Source: Roseiarcus sp050015935 (GTDB lineage Bacteria; Pseudomonadota; Alphaproteobacteria; Rhizobiales; Beijerinckiaceae). Taken from it: a stretch of DNA of 10,337 nucleotides. A program made the position numbers and the translations under genes. The notes beneath the pieces are model-generated. The model saw only the letters and a program-made list of their open reading frames with translations. It searched no databases and had not been told where the DNA came from. Below are positions 1-6,469 of this stretch, piece after piece. Where the stretch lies: NCBI GenBank assembly GCA_050015935.1, contig JBEKAL010000130.1, forward strand, positions 1 through 10,337. The letters are read 5' to 3'. Every line of letters starts with the position of its first letter. The first letter of the stretch is position 1.

Positions 1-506
1 GAAACGGGCGCGGTTCAAAACCTGCCGCTGATGGAAGAAAAGAAAGCATTCACTTGGCGGCTAACGCAGCCAAAAAAAGCTCTGCGCCCCCTTGACGAGA
101 CGCCGGCTAATGGGTGTCCCCGCAAAGCCCATTGAACCTTTCGAGGCCTGCTCAGCCCCCGGATCACAGTCCGGGGGTCACTCGCGTTGCAGCCGGCCGG
201 ATTGCTCAGCCGCCCACGGCGGCCTTTGTCGCGAGGCTCCAGCCCGGCCAGTTACCCGCCCAGACCGCTCGCCAGCTACCGGACCCATCGACACTTATCC
301 GGGTGGAACCCTCCTCCACTAGAGAAACGCGCCTTCAGGGCGCACACGGTGACCGCGCCCCCGATCCCACGCAATGCGTCGAAGGACCCCTTGACAGCGG
401 GCACGGTCCAGACAGGACAGCATACGAATTCACAATTCCGCCACCCCGCAGTAGGTTCCAGACCTTCTCGACTGGAGCCGCCCTGCCCGCTCCGCCACAC
501 ACCGAG
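1..506. other. Gene-poor left edge, possible end of a truncated gene
   Basis: No convincing complete gene is visible. Two plus-strand frames are open from the window edge: one closes with TGA at 133-135, the other with TGA at 93-95 after a lysine/serine/proline-rich tail. On the minus strand an ATG at 49-47 opens a frame that leaves the window. None can be assigned to a family, so at most a gene tip enters here. Positions 100-500 are open in several frames through high GC but show no recognisable protein, no good ribosome-binding site and no periodic codon bias. Two stem-loops occur: CCCCCGGA/TCCGGGGG at 156-177, and an 8-bp stem with one G-T pair at 454-479. The stretch looks like decayed or intergenic DNA next to the fold-back element. 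Confidence 0.35.
156..177. terminator. GC-rich stem-loop, possible terminator
   Basis: A perfect 8-bp stem CCCCCGGA / TCCGGGGG encloses the six-base loop TCACAG. It lies shortly after the stops at 93-95 and 133-135 of frames entering from the left edge. No T-run follows on either strand, so intrinsic termination is not proven. It could be a structured RNA remnant instead. Confidence 0.25.
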
Positions 507-643
507 CCGTCGACCTCATGGAAGCATGAACTTGCGAAATTTTGAGGCTGTCAATGGTCTTCGACGCCGGAGGAGGCGCGTGGAACGCGCGCCATTGACA
601 GCCTCGAAACTTCGGAAAAAAGAGGCTTCCATGAGGTCGACGG
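507..643. repeat. 137-bp fold-back inverted repeat, MITE-like candidate
   Basis: The outer arms are a perfect 19-bp inverted repeat: ccgtcgacctcatggaagc at 507-525 against its complement at 625-643. Inside them a second block pairs: 535-557 with 592-614, 23 bp with two mismatches, the inner 14 (gaggctgtcaatgg) being exact. The blocks are separated by an unpaired bulge (526-534 against 615-624). The central loop (558-591) carries its own small GCGCG/CGCGC hairpin. Almost the whole element can therefore fold into one long hairpin. There is no transposase and no clear target-site duplication at the ends. The size and terminal repeats suit a MITE or another small palindromic interspersed element, but without other copies in view mobility is inferred. 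Confidence 0.55.
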
Positions 644-774
644 CGCTCGCAGCCAAGGCGGAGCGTGTTGCGCTGCCAAATCGCCATGAGATCAAGGCAG
701 TGCTTGTCTCTGGATCGACCTCCATGATCGCCGAAGATCGTATCCGGTCCCCTGGACCGCCCCCGTAGAGCCGA

Positions 775-803
775 TTGAACGCCGCGTCTCCGTATGCTAT
801 TGT
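775..803 (+). promoter_or_regulatory. Promoter of the toxin-antitoxin operon
   Basis: A -35-like TTGAAC at 775-780 is followed after exactly 17 bp by a -10-like TATTGT at 798-803. The expected start of transcription is about 7 bp downstream, at 810-811, which coincides with the ATG of the antitoxin. No Shine-Dalgarno sequence lies before that ATG. Both facts point to a leaderless mRNA. The match to consensus is moderate (4 of 6 in the -10). Confidence 0.45.
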
Positions 804-808
804 CATAC
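792..808. promoter_or_regulatory. Inverted-repeat operator over the -10 of the TA promoter
   Basis: GTATG (792-796) and CATAC (804-808) form a perfect inverted repeat around a 7-bp spacer, covering the proposed -10 box and ending two bases before the antitoxin ATG. DUF1778 antitoxins carry a ribbon-helix-helix domain and repress their own operons alone or with the toxin, so this dyad is the natural binding site. Inference from position and symmetry; not shown. Confidence 0.5.
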
Positions 809-810
809 AC

Positions 811-1089
811 ATGACAAGCGCCTCTTCGACCACAACGGTTCTCAGCGTTCGGGTCAATCCCGACGAGCGCGCGATTCTCGAAGCGGCGGCGGAGCAATCC
901 CGCACGACTCTCAGCGAGTTCATGCGTCGCAAGGCTCTCGAAGCCGCCGAGACGGATGTCCTCAATCGGACCGTCGTCACCATGCCGGCCAAGGATTGGC
1001 AAAAATTCGAGGCTTGGGCGGCTCGCCCCGCCGCGACGATCCCGGCGCTCGGGGAACTCGCCGACATGACCCCGTCTTGGGAACGGTGA
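811..1089 (+). CDS. DUF1778 ribbon-helix-helix antitoxin (TacA-type)
   Basis: Antitoxin and autorepressor of a type II toxin-antitoxin pair. The 92-residue protein starts with a short polar stretch. A ribbon-helix-helix fold covers about residues 9-46: a beta strand (TVLSVRVNPDER), then two helices including TTLSEFMRRKALEAA, typical of DUF1778. The C-terminal part (about 50-92), with MPAKDWQKFEAW and a proline-rich end, matches the arm that in this family wraps the GNAT toxin and blocks its acetyl-CoA or active site. The ATG at 811 is chosen over an in-frame TTG at 775 because the TTG lies inside the -35 box and the extra 12 residues are not family-like. The stop is one base before the toxin start. 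It is likely autoregulated through the dyad at 792-808. A solo RHH regulator is unlikely given the partner gene. Confidence 0.88.
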   Translation: MTSASSTTTVLSVRVNPDERAILEAAAEQSRTTLSEFMRRKALEAAETDVLNRTVVTMPAKDWQKFEAWAARPAATIPALGELADMTPSWER

Positions 1090-1090
1090 C

Positions 1091-1621
1091 ATGGCGGCGG
1101 TCACGCCGCCGCGTCCCCTCGCCGAAGACGACGAGCGAGGCCAGTTCGACTGCGGCAGAGAATCCCTCAACGTCTGGTTCCGCCGTCATGCCTGGCCCAA
1201 CCACGTCAGCGGCGCGTCGCGCGTAACCGTGATCGCCGACGCCGCGTCGGGCAGGCTCGTCGGCTACGTCACCCTGAGCGCCGCCCAGATCGAACGGGCG
1301 TTCCTTCCCAAGCCGCAGCAGCGCAATCGCCCCGATCCGCTGCCGGTCACCCTCCTCGGTCAACTCGCCGTCGATAAGGACTATCAGGGGCGGGGACACG
1401 CCGCCTCCTTGCTCCTGTTCGCGCTGCGAACGGCGCTCGCCGCCGCCGATACGATCGCCAGCGTCGGCGTCGTCACCCATCCTCTCGACGACGCCGTGCG
1501 CGGCTTCTACCGCCGTTGGGGCTTTCAAGACCTGCCGTTCGATCCTCGGCGCGCCATGATCGTCCGCATGGCCGACCTGCGTCGCAGTTTTTCCTGCGGC
1601 GGCCGCTCGCGCGGCGCGTAG
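1091..1621 (+). CDS. GNAT acetyltransferase toxin (TacT/AtaT-type)
   Basis: Toxin of the pair. Members of this family use acetyl-CoA to acetylate the amino group of aminoacylated tRNA and so stop translation. The 176-residue product has the family's N-terminal signature FDCGRESLNVWFRRHA (19-34) followed by N37 and GASR (41-44). It also has the acetyl-CoA loop Q99-G-R-G102-H-A104 after the strand LLGQLAVD, and the FYRRWGF block (139-145), whose Y140 corresponds to the catalytic tyrosine of TacT. The start lies one base after the antitoxin stop, so translation is probably coupled. Homologues usually end near residue 160-165. The last 11 or so residues (SFSCGGRSRGA) are odd and are antisense to a cytochrome-like remnant, suggesting that the original stop was lost. 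The catalytic core looks intact. Target tRNA cannot be read from the sequence. Confidence 0.88.
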   Translation: MAAVTPPRPLAEDDERGQFDCGRESLNVWFRRHAWPNHVSGASRVTVIADAASGRLVGYVTLSAAQIERAFLPKPQQRNRPDPLPVTLLGQLAVDKDYQGRGHAASLLLFALRTALAAADTIASVGVVTHPLDDAVRGFYRRWGFQDLPFDPRRAMIVRMADLRRSFSCGGRSRGA

Positions 1622-1819
1622 CCGTCGGTCAGCGCATTGAGGAACGTCACCGCGTCCTTGATCTCGGCCTCGTCGAGCGCCGGAGAGAGACCGTGCGAGG
1701 CGCCGTTGACGAAGAACGCGCCGGGCGGGGCGCCGGGGCGAACGGCCCGGCGAGGCGCGCGCGCCGTTGTCGCGGGCGAGGAGCGAAGCGGCCGACGCGG
1801 CCCGGAAATCGACGACCCC
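1618..1819 (-). pseudogene. Remnant of a cytochrome c peroxidase-like C-terminus
   Basis: On the minus strand, positions 1723-1618 read GAFFVNGASHGLSPALDEAE continuing IKDAVTFLNALTDGY. The pattern LS-x-x-E-I-x-D-x-V-x-F-L-x-x-L-T-D-G-Y is the usual C-terminal helix of di-haem cytochrome c peroxidase/MauG-type proteins. No haem motif CxxCH, no methionine ligand region and no start lie upstream. A further piece, RGVVDF (1819-1805 region), is in a different frame, consistent with a frameshifted relic. Its 3' end overlaps the tail of the toxin gene on the other strand. The identification rests on about 30 residues recognised by eye. It could be a chance open frame in GC-rich DNA, but the helix pattern is specific enough to record. 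Confidence 0.4.
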
Positions 1820-1894
1820 GCGGCGCATGAAATTCAACGATTTGCATTGGTGAACGCCCCCTGCGCCCGCAAGCCTGGCGAAAGGTTCGATGGT

Positions 1895-1905
1895 CTTAGT
1901 CTAAG
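1895..1905. promoter_or_regulatory. Small palindrome upstream of the TPR-sulfotransferase gene
   Basis: CTTAG-T-CTAAG is an 11-base perfect dyad in a GC-rich surround, 70 bases before the start codon at 1976. It may be part of the control region with the GATTCT boxes. Short dyads also occur by chance, so confidence is low. Confidence 0.2.
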
Positions 1906-1932
1906 GTCCGCGCCAAATCGAACGGCCGACCC

Positions 1933-1960
1933 AGAATCACATAGATTCTAATCTGATTCT
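1933..1960. promoter_or_regulatory. Phased AGAATC/GATTCT boxes before the TPR-sulfotransferase gene
   Basis: AGAATC (1933-1938) and GATTCT (1944-1949) form an inverted repeat with a 5-bp spacer. A second GATTCT follows at 1955-1960, 11 bp (one helical turn) after the first. The segment is unusually AT-rich for this window and ends 15 bp before the ATG at 1976. The arrangement suits a regulator binding site, or a regulator site overlapping the promoter; no clear -35/-10 pair could be fixed. The binding protein is unknown. Confidence 0.4.
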
Positions 1961-1975
1961 TTTTAGGTCATCGCC

Positions 1976-4348
1976 ATGAAACATCGGCCTCCGATCCGTA
2001 GCCATACGTCAAACTCGTCGCCGCTGTTGCAACGGGCCATCCAACTGCAGCAGCTCGGAAAACTCGGTCAGGCGGAGCGTCTCTTCAAGGCGATCCTGAC
2101 GACGCAGCCGGCCAATTTTGCAGCGTTGCATCGGCAGGGAGTTCTCCACTTTCAACAGGGCAGGAATGATGAAGCGCTGCTGTCTTTGAGCGCGGCTTTG
2201 CGCGCGGCGCCGACGCACGCCGCGGCTTGGTCGGATTTTGGGGTCGTTCACGCGACGATGGGTCGCCTCGAAGCGGCCGTGGCCTGTTGCGACACGGCGA
2301 TCGCGCTCGAGCCCGATCATGCCGACGCCCTCAGCAATCGAGGCAACGCGCTGGTGGCTCTCGGGCGCCCTCTCGAGGCGCTGGCGAGCTACGACAGAGC
2401 GCTCGCCGTCAAGCCGAATTTCGTCGCAGCGCTCAACAATCGCGGCGGGTTGCTGCGCGAGCTGGGGCGCCCCGCGGAGGCGCTGGCGAGTTTGGACCGC
2501 GCGCTCGCGATCACGCCGGACTACGCCGATGCGCTGAACAACCGGGGGAACGCGCTCGTCGAACTGAACCGCGCCGAAGAGGCGCTAAAGGACTACGACA
2601 GGGCGCTCGCCAAGAAACCCCTCTGCGCCAACACGCTCAACAACCGCGGCAATGCGCTTGCGAAACTCGGGCGCCCGAAAGAAGCGCTGGCGAGCTACGA
2701 ACAGGCGCTCGCCCTGAGGCCGCGAAACGCCGAGGCGTGGAGCAATCGCGGCAACGCGCTCAGAGAGCTCAAACGCTACGACGAAGCGCTGCAATGCTTA
2801 AATCGAGCGCTGTCCTTAACGCCGAATTATGCGAAGGCGTTCAACAATCTGGCCAATACGTTTCTGGACCTGAAGCGTCCGGCGGACGCGCTGGCGAGCT
2901 ACGACGGGGCGCTCGCCCTCAAGCCGGATTACGTCGAGGCGCTGAACAACCGCGCCACGGCGCTGATCGCGCTGAAGCGCCCGGCGCAGGCGCTGGCGAG
3001 CTGCGAGGCGGCGCTGGCCCTCAAGCCCGATTACGCCAACGCGCACAACAGCGCCGGCGCGGCGCTCGCCGCCCTCAACCGCGAAGAGGAGGCGCTGGCG
3101 AGCTATGACAAGGCGATCGCCCTCGAGCCGGATTATGCGTCGGCCTTCGACAACAAGGGTGTGACGTTGCTGCAACTCGGACGCGTCGCGGAGGCGCGCG
3201 CCGCTCTCGAGACCGCGATCAATCTGGCCACGACGCGAGCGCGTTCCTACTATCACCTCGCGCTGGCGAAACGGTTTGAGCGCGGCGACCCGCTCTTCCC
3301 AGCGATGGAGGAATTGGCGCTGGAGAATTCGCCGCTCGACGCGGACGAACGGATTTACGCGCATTTCGCCCTGGGCAAGGCCTGCGCCGACATCCACGAC
3401 GCCGAGCGCGCCTTTCGCCATCTATCGGCAGGTTGCGCCCTGAAGCGCGAGCAATCCGACTACGACGAGGCGGAGGTTCTCGGCGATCTCCAACGCACGC
3501 AGGCGACTTGCACGGGCGAATTGTTGAGTCGCCGTTACGGCTGCGGCGATCCTTCCCCGGTTCCCGTGTTCGTCGTCGGCATGCCGCGTTCCGGCACCAC
3601 GCTGGTCGAGCAAATCTTGGCGAGCCATCGCGAAGTCCACGGCGCGGGGGAGATTTACGATTTCGAACTGGCGACGGCGGACCTCGGCGGCGCCGCCGCT
3701 CTGGCGCTCCATCACCCGGAAATCGTCCCGCAGATGTCCGACGAAGAATTTCGCCGACTCGGCGCGAATTATCTCAGGCGCATCGGCGCCGGCGCGCGCC
3801 CGGCGAGCCGGATCGTCAACAAGATGACCGCGAATTTCCGCTTCGCCGGTCTGATCGCCCTTGCGCTGCCCAATGCGCGCATCATTCACGTCCAGCGCGA
3901 TCCCATCGACACCTGCTTCTCCTGTTTCTCGACCTTGTTTGCGGAAAATCTGCCCTTTACCTACGAACTTGGAGAACTCGGTCGCTATTACCGCGCCTAC
4001 GAGGCGTTGATGGGCCATTGGCGCGACGCGCTGCCGCAAGGGGTGATGGTCGACGTGCAATACGAGGACGTCGTCGCCGATCTCGAGGGGGAGGGCCGCC
4101 GCATCGTCGGTCATTGCGGCCTCGACTGGGACGCTCGTTGCCTCGACTTCCACCGTAACCGGCGAAGCGTGCGCACAGCCAGTCTCGCTCAGGTGCGCCG
4201 GCCCCTTTACAAGAGTTCGATTGGACGGTGGCGTCCGTACGAGGCCTTCCTCGGACCTCTCCTTGCGGCGCTCGGTCCCTCGATCGCCGCCGCCGATCGC
4301 GTCCAAACGGCAATCGACGAATCGCAATCGTGGGCTTTGGCGGCGTAG
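1976..4348 (+). CDS. TPR-repeat sulfotransferase fusion protein
   Basis: A 790-residue two-part protein. Residues about 15-422 are roughly twelve consecutive 34-residue TPR units (pattern ALNNRGNAL..LGRP.EALASYD.ALALKPDY), a superhelical protein-binding scaffold. Residues about 529-785 are a sulfotransferase domain. VFVVGMPRSGTTLVEQIL holds the 5'-phosphosulfate loop (G535-T542). NKMTANFRFAGLI and RIIHVQRDPIDTCFS hold the 3'-phosphate-binding R641 and S649. The family transfers sulfate from PAPS to hydroxyl or amino acceptors; the acceptor is unknown here. No signal peptide or membrane segment is seen, so it is probably cytoplasmic. The start is the ATG at 1976, with a weak AGG eight bases upstream. 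Repeats are also alike at DNA level: gcgctggcgag recurs at 2378, 2480, 2684, 2888, 2990 and 3092, all multiples of 102 bp apart. It stands alone on its strand, facing recO. No PAPS synthesis gene is nearby. Confidence 0.9.
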   Translation: MKHRPPIRSHTSNSSPLLQRAIQLQQLGKLGQAERLFKAILTTQPANFAALHRQGVLHFQQGRNDEALLSLSAALRAAPTHAAAWSDFGVVHATMGRLEAAVACCDTAIALEPDHADALSNRGNALVALGRPLEALASYDRALAVKPNFVAALNNRGGLLRELGRPAEALASLDRALAITPDYADALNNRGNALVELNRAEEALKDYDRALAKKPLCANTLNNRGNALAKLGRPKEALASYEQALALRPRNAEAWSNRGNALRELKRYDEALQCLNRALSLTPNYAKAFNNLANTFLDLKRPADALASYDGALALKPDYVEALNNRATALIALKRPAQALASCEAALALKPDYANAHNSAGAALAALNREEEALASYDKAIALEPDYASAFDNKGVTLLQLGRVAEARAALETAINLATTRARSYYHLALAKRFERGDPLFPAMEELALENSPLDADERIYAHFALGKACADIHDAERAFRHLSAGCALKREQSDYDEAEVLGDLQRTQATCTGELLSRRYGCGDPSPVPVFVVGMPRSGTTLVEQILASHREVHGAGEIYDFELATADLGGAAALALHHPEIVPQMSDEEFRRLGANYLRRIGAGARPASRIVNKMTANFRFAGLIALALPNARIIHVQRDPIDTCFSCFSTLFAENLPFTYELGELGRYYRAYEALMGHWRDALPQGVMVDVQYEDVVADLEGEGRRIVGHCGLDWDARCLDFHRNRRSVRTASLAQVRRPLYKSSIGRWRPYEAFLGPLLAALGPSIAAADRVQTAIDESQSWALAA

Positions 4349-4370
4349 CGCGTTTGGCCGACGCCCGGCG

Positions 4371-4383
4371 CCGCCCTCGGCGG
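4371..4383. terminator. Short hairpin between converging genes
   Basis: CCGCC-CTC-GGCGG is a perfect 5-bp stem with a 3-base loop, in the 70-bp gap between the stop of the TPR-sulfotransferase gene (4348) and the stop of recO (4419). Its position suits a bidirectional terminator, but it lacks a T-run and is short for such GC-rich DNA. Confidence 0.25.
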
Positions 4384-4418
4384 ACGATCCCCGGAAACGA
4401 AGCGTTGGATCTTGTTCG

Positions 4419-5156
4419 CTACGCCTCCCTCCCCGCCTTCGCCGCCGCCGCCAGAAAGGCGCGCCGCGAATCCGGCAGCGGCAGGCCGCGCGGGGCGAAG
4501 AGATCGCGCGTCAGGAAGAAGCCGGTCAGGCGAAACGCGTCGGCGATCTCATCGGACTTGGGCGCCGGCGCCGCGACGCCGAGGCGCAAGAAAGCGGGCA
4601 GCGGCAGCAGTCGCTCCCGCCACAGCGCGCCCGCCGCGGCGCTGACGGCGCGCCCGGATTTGGGCGAGACATAGATCAAGTCCTCGCGCGCGCCGGTCGC
4701 CGCGCAGCGCTCGAGATCGAGCGAAAAGCCGCATTCGGCGAGCACCTGCGCCTCGAAGCGCGCGATCAGCGCCGGCGCGATTCCCGCGTCGTCGAGATGA
4801 TCGGCGATCAGCGCCAGCGCTTCGAACAGCGGCTCGTGCGGATCGCGCTCGGGCAACAGGCGCATCAGAGCGCCGAGATAGCCGAGGCCGGCGAGCGCCA
4901 GCGCGCTGGCGATGAGACGCCCGGCCCTCAGCGCCAGCGGTTCGACCGCGTAGGCGCCCAGATGCTCGTCGAGGCGCGCGCGCCAGACTAGGCCGAGGGT
5001 GTTGCCGGGCTGAAGCGAGCTTTGCAGGCGCGGCGAACGCCCCGAGCGCACCAGGCCGAGATGGCGTCCGTGCCCGCGGGTCATCGCCTCGACGATCGCC
5101 GAACTCTCGCCATGGCGCCTGACGCCGATGACAATGCCTTCGTCGCGCCATTCCAT
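4419..5156 (-). CDS. recO: DNA repair protein RecO
   Basis: RecO mediates RecF-pathway recombinational repair: it binds single-stranded DNA and SSB, anneals complementary strands and, with RecR, helps load RecA. The 245-residue product has the usual family length. It opens with MEWRDEGIVIGVRRHGESSA, the N-terminal OB-fold signature (roughly residues 1-80), followed by the helical domain with LRLLPERDPHEPLFEAL. The alphaproteobacterial block ECGFSLDLERCAATG (141-155) carries the two cysteines C142 and C151, and LIYVSPKSGRAVS follows. The ATG at 5156 has GGAG seven bases upstream and lies 14 bp after the stop of the MFS gene, so the two are probably co-transcribed. The reading frame stays open far upstream, but that extension is only the out-of-frame shadow of the transporter gene. 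RecO in this group more often sits near era; the transporter partner is less usual. Confidence 0.93.
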   Translation of the reverse strand: MEWRDEGIVIGVRRHGESSAIVEAMTRGHGRHLGLVRSGRSPRLQSSLQPGNTLGLVWRARLDEHLGAYAVEPLALRAGRLIASALALAGLGYLGALMRLLPERDPHEPLFEALALIADHLDDAGIAPALIARFEAQVLAECGFSLDLERCAATGAREDLIYVSPKSGRAVSAAAGALWRERLLPLPAFLRLGVAAPAPKSDEIADAFRLTGFFLTRDLFAPRGLPLPDSRRAFLAAAAKAGREA

Positions 5157-5170
5157 CGCGCCGCTCCGAC

Positions 5171-6409
5171 TCAACTCCTGACAAGATGGCGCGGCGGCGG
5201 GACTTTGGAAAGGCGCAGCGCAACGACCAGCGCGCTTCCGGTCAGCGCCGCGAGGAGCCCCACGACGCCGGGCCAACCCGCCCGCGCGAAGAACAAGCCG
5301 CCCGCCCAGCCCGCCAGGCTCGACCCGAGATAGTAGAAAAAGAGATAGAGCGCGGCGGCTTGCGCGCGCGCGCCATGCGCCCTCAGGCCGATCCAGCTCG
5401 AGGCGATCGAATGGGCGCCGAAAAATCCCCAGGTGATCAAGCCGACGCCGACGACGATGGCGACCATATTGTCCGGCAGCGTCGCCGCGACGCCGGCCAA
5501 CTGGATTGCGATGGCGATCCACAGCACGCGCCGACGCCCGAAGCGGCCGGCCAGATCCCCCATCGCCATCGAACTGACCGTGCCGAGGAGATAGAGAACG
5601 AAGATGAGGCCGATCTTGGTCTGGCTGAGCGAAAACGGCGGCGCCGTCAGGCGAAAGCCGATGTAATTGTAGGCGCAGACGAACGAGCCCATCAACAGAA
5701 ACGCCTCGGCGAACAACAGGCGCAGGCCGGGATCGGAAAAATGCCGCGCCAGCGAGGCGAGGAGCCCGCCGAAGTCGGGCCGACGCGGCGAAAACCTGAG
5801 CGAGACCGGCAAGGCGAAAGCGATGAGCGCCGCGCCGGCGAGTCCGACCGCGCCCACCGCCGCGATCGCCGGGCGCCAGCCAAACTGATCGCTGAGCGCG
5901 GCGACGACCAGGCGTCCGGCCATTCCGCCCAGCGCGCCGCCGGCGATGTAGAGCCCCATCGCCAGGCCGATCGCCTCGGCGTCCATCTCGTCGCCGAGAT
6001 AGGCCATCGCGACCGCGGGCAGGCCGGCGAGCGCGAGGCCGGCGAGCGCGCGCAAGGCGAGCAGCGTCGGCCAGTCGGGCGCCAGCGCGGCGAGCGTCGT
6101 GGCGAGCGAGGACGCGGCTAGCGAAAAGACCATGACGCTCTTGCGTCCCAAAACCTCGGAAACCGAGCCCGCCGCGATCATCGCCAGCGCGAGCACGGCG
6201 GTCGTCGCCGACAGCGAGACACTGGCGAGGGCGGGCGAAACCACGAATTCGCGCGCGAACACGGGCATCAGCGGCTGCACGCAGTAGAGCAGCGCGAAAG
6301 TGCAAAAGCCGCCGAAGAACAAAGGGCCGGTGACGCGCCAGAACGCCGGGTCGGAGCGCGAAATTCTCGGCGGGCTGGGTCGGGGCTGGGGCGAGGCGCC
6401 GAAGGACAT
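5171..6409 (-). CDS. MFS transporter, YnfM-like
   Basis: A 412-residue secondary transporter of the inner membrane, probably a proton-driven exporter; the substrate is unknown. About twelve hydrophobic segments are visible in two halves. A cytoplasmic N-terminus rich in proline (1-20) precedes the first. The loop after TM2 has the MFS motif A in altered form (G81-SVSEVLGR-K90, with E for the usual D). Its counterpart in the second half is G284-DLAGRFGRRR. A family-typical segment SDQFGWRPA lies at about 173-181, and SSWIGLRAHGARAQAAALYL near TM10-11 resembles the YnfM/CynX-like group. The ATG at 6409 is preceded by AGGA at a suitable distance. First gene of a probable operon with recO. Annotation beyond the family is not possible. 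Confidence 0.87.
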   Translation of the reverse strand: MSFGASPQPRPSPPRISRSDPAFWRVTGPLFFGGFCTFALLYCVQPLMPVFAREFVVSPALASVSLSATTAVLALAMIAAGSVSEVLGRKSVMVFSLAASSLATTLAALAPDWPTLLALRALAGLALAGLPAVAMAYLGDEMDAEAIGLAMGLYIAGGALGGMAGRLVVAALSDQFGWRPAIAAVGAVGLAGAALIAFALPVSLRFSPRRPDFGGLLASLARHFSDPGLRLLFAEAFLLMGSFVCAYNYIGFRLTAPPFSLSQTKIGLIFVLYLLGTVSSMAMGDLAGRFGRRRVLWIAIAIQLAGVAATLPDNMVAIVVGVGLITWGFFGAHSIASSWIGLRAHGARAQAAALYLFFYYLGSSLAGWAGGLFFARAGWPGVVGLLAALTGSALVVALRLSKVPPPRHLVRS

Positions 6410-6469
6410 GGGCGCTTCCTAACCGCCTTGGGCCGAGAACGAAAGCAAGAAGCTCGTCGGGTAGTGAGT

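Noticed and set aside
8..30. GGTTCAAAACC looking like a tRNA T-arm
   Set aside because: The flanking bases do not complete a 5-bp T-stem, and no acceptor, D or anticodon arm could be found.
480..500. CCGCTCCGCCA resembling a tRNA 3' end
   Set aside because: No T-loop or matching 5' acceptor strand lies upstream.
775..810. TTG start extending the antitoxin by 12 residues
   Set aside because: The TTG is part of the proposed -35 box, there is no ribosome-binding site, and the ATG at 811 begins the family-like protein.
977..1837. A 286-codon minus-strand open frame over the TA module
   Set aside because: It is arginine-rich, lacks family features and opposes two well-supported genes; only a short cytochrome-like piece in another frame was retained.
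2227..3108. A 293-codon plus-strand frame with repeats inside the TPR gene
   Set aside because: The repeats are the TPR gene read one frame off; the in-frame protein has clear TPR and sulfotransferase motifs.
2330..3150. 102-bp spaced repeats as a possible CRISPR or satellite array
   Set aside because: The repeats are in frame, 34 codons long and encode TPR motifs; there are no unique spacers between constant repeats.
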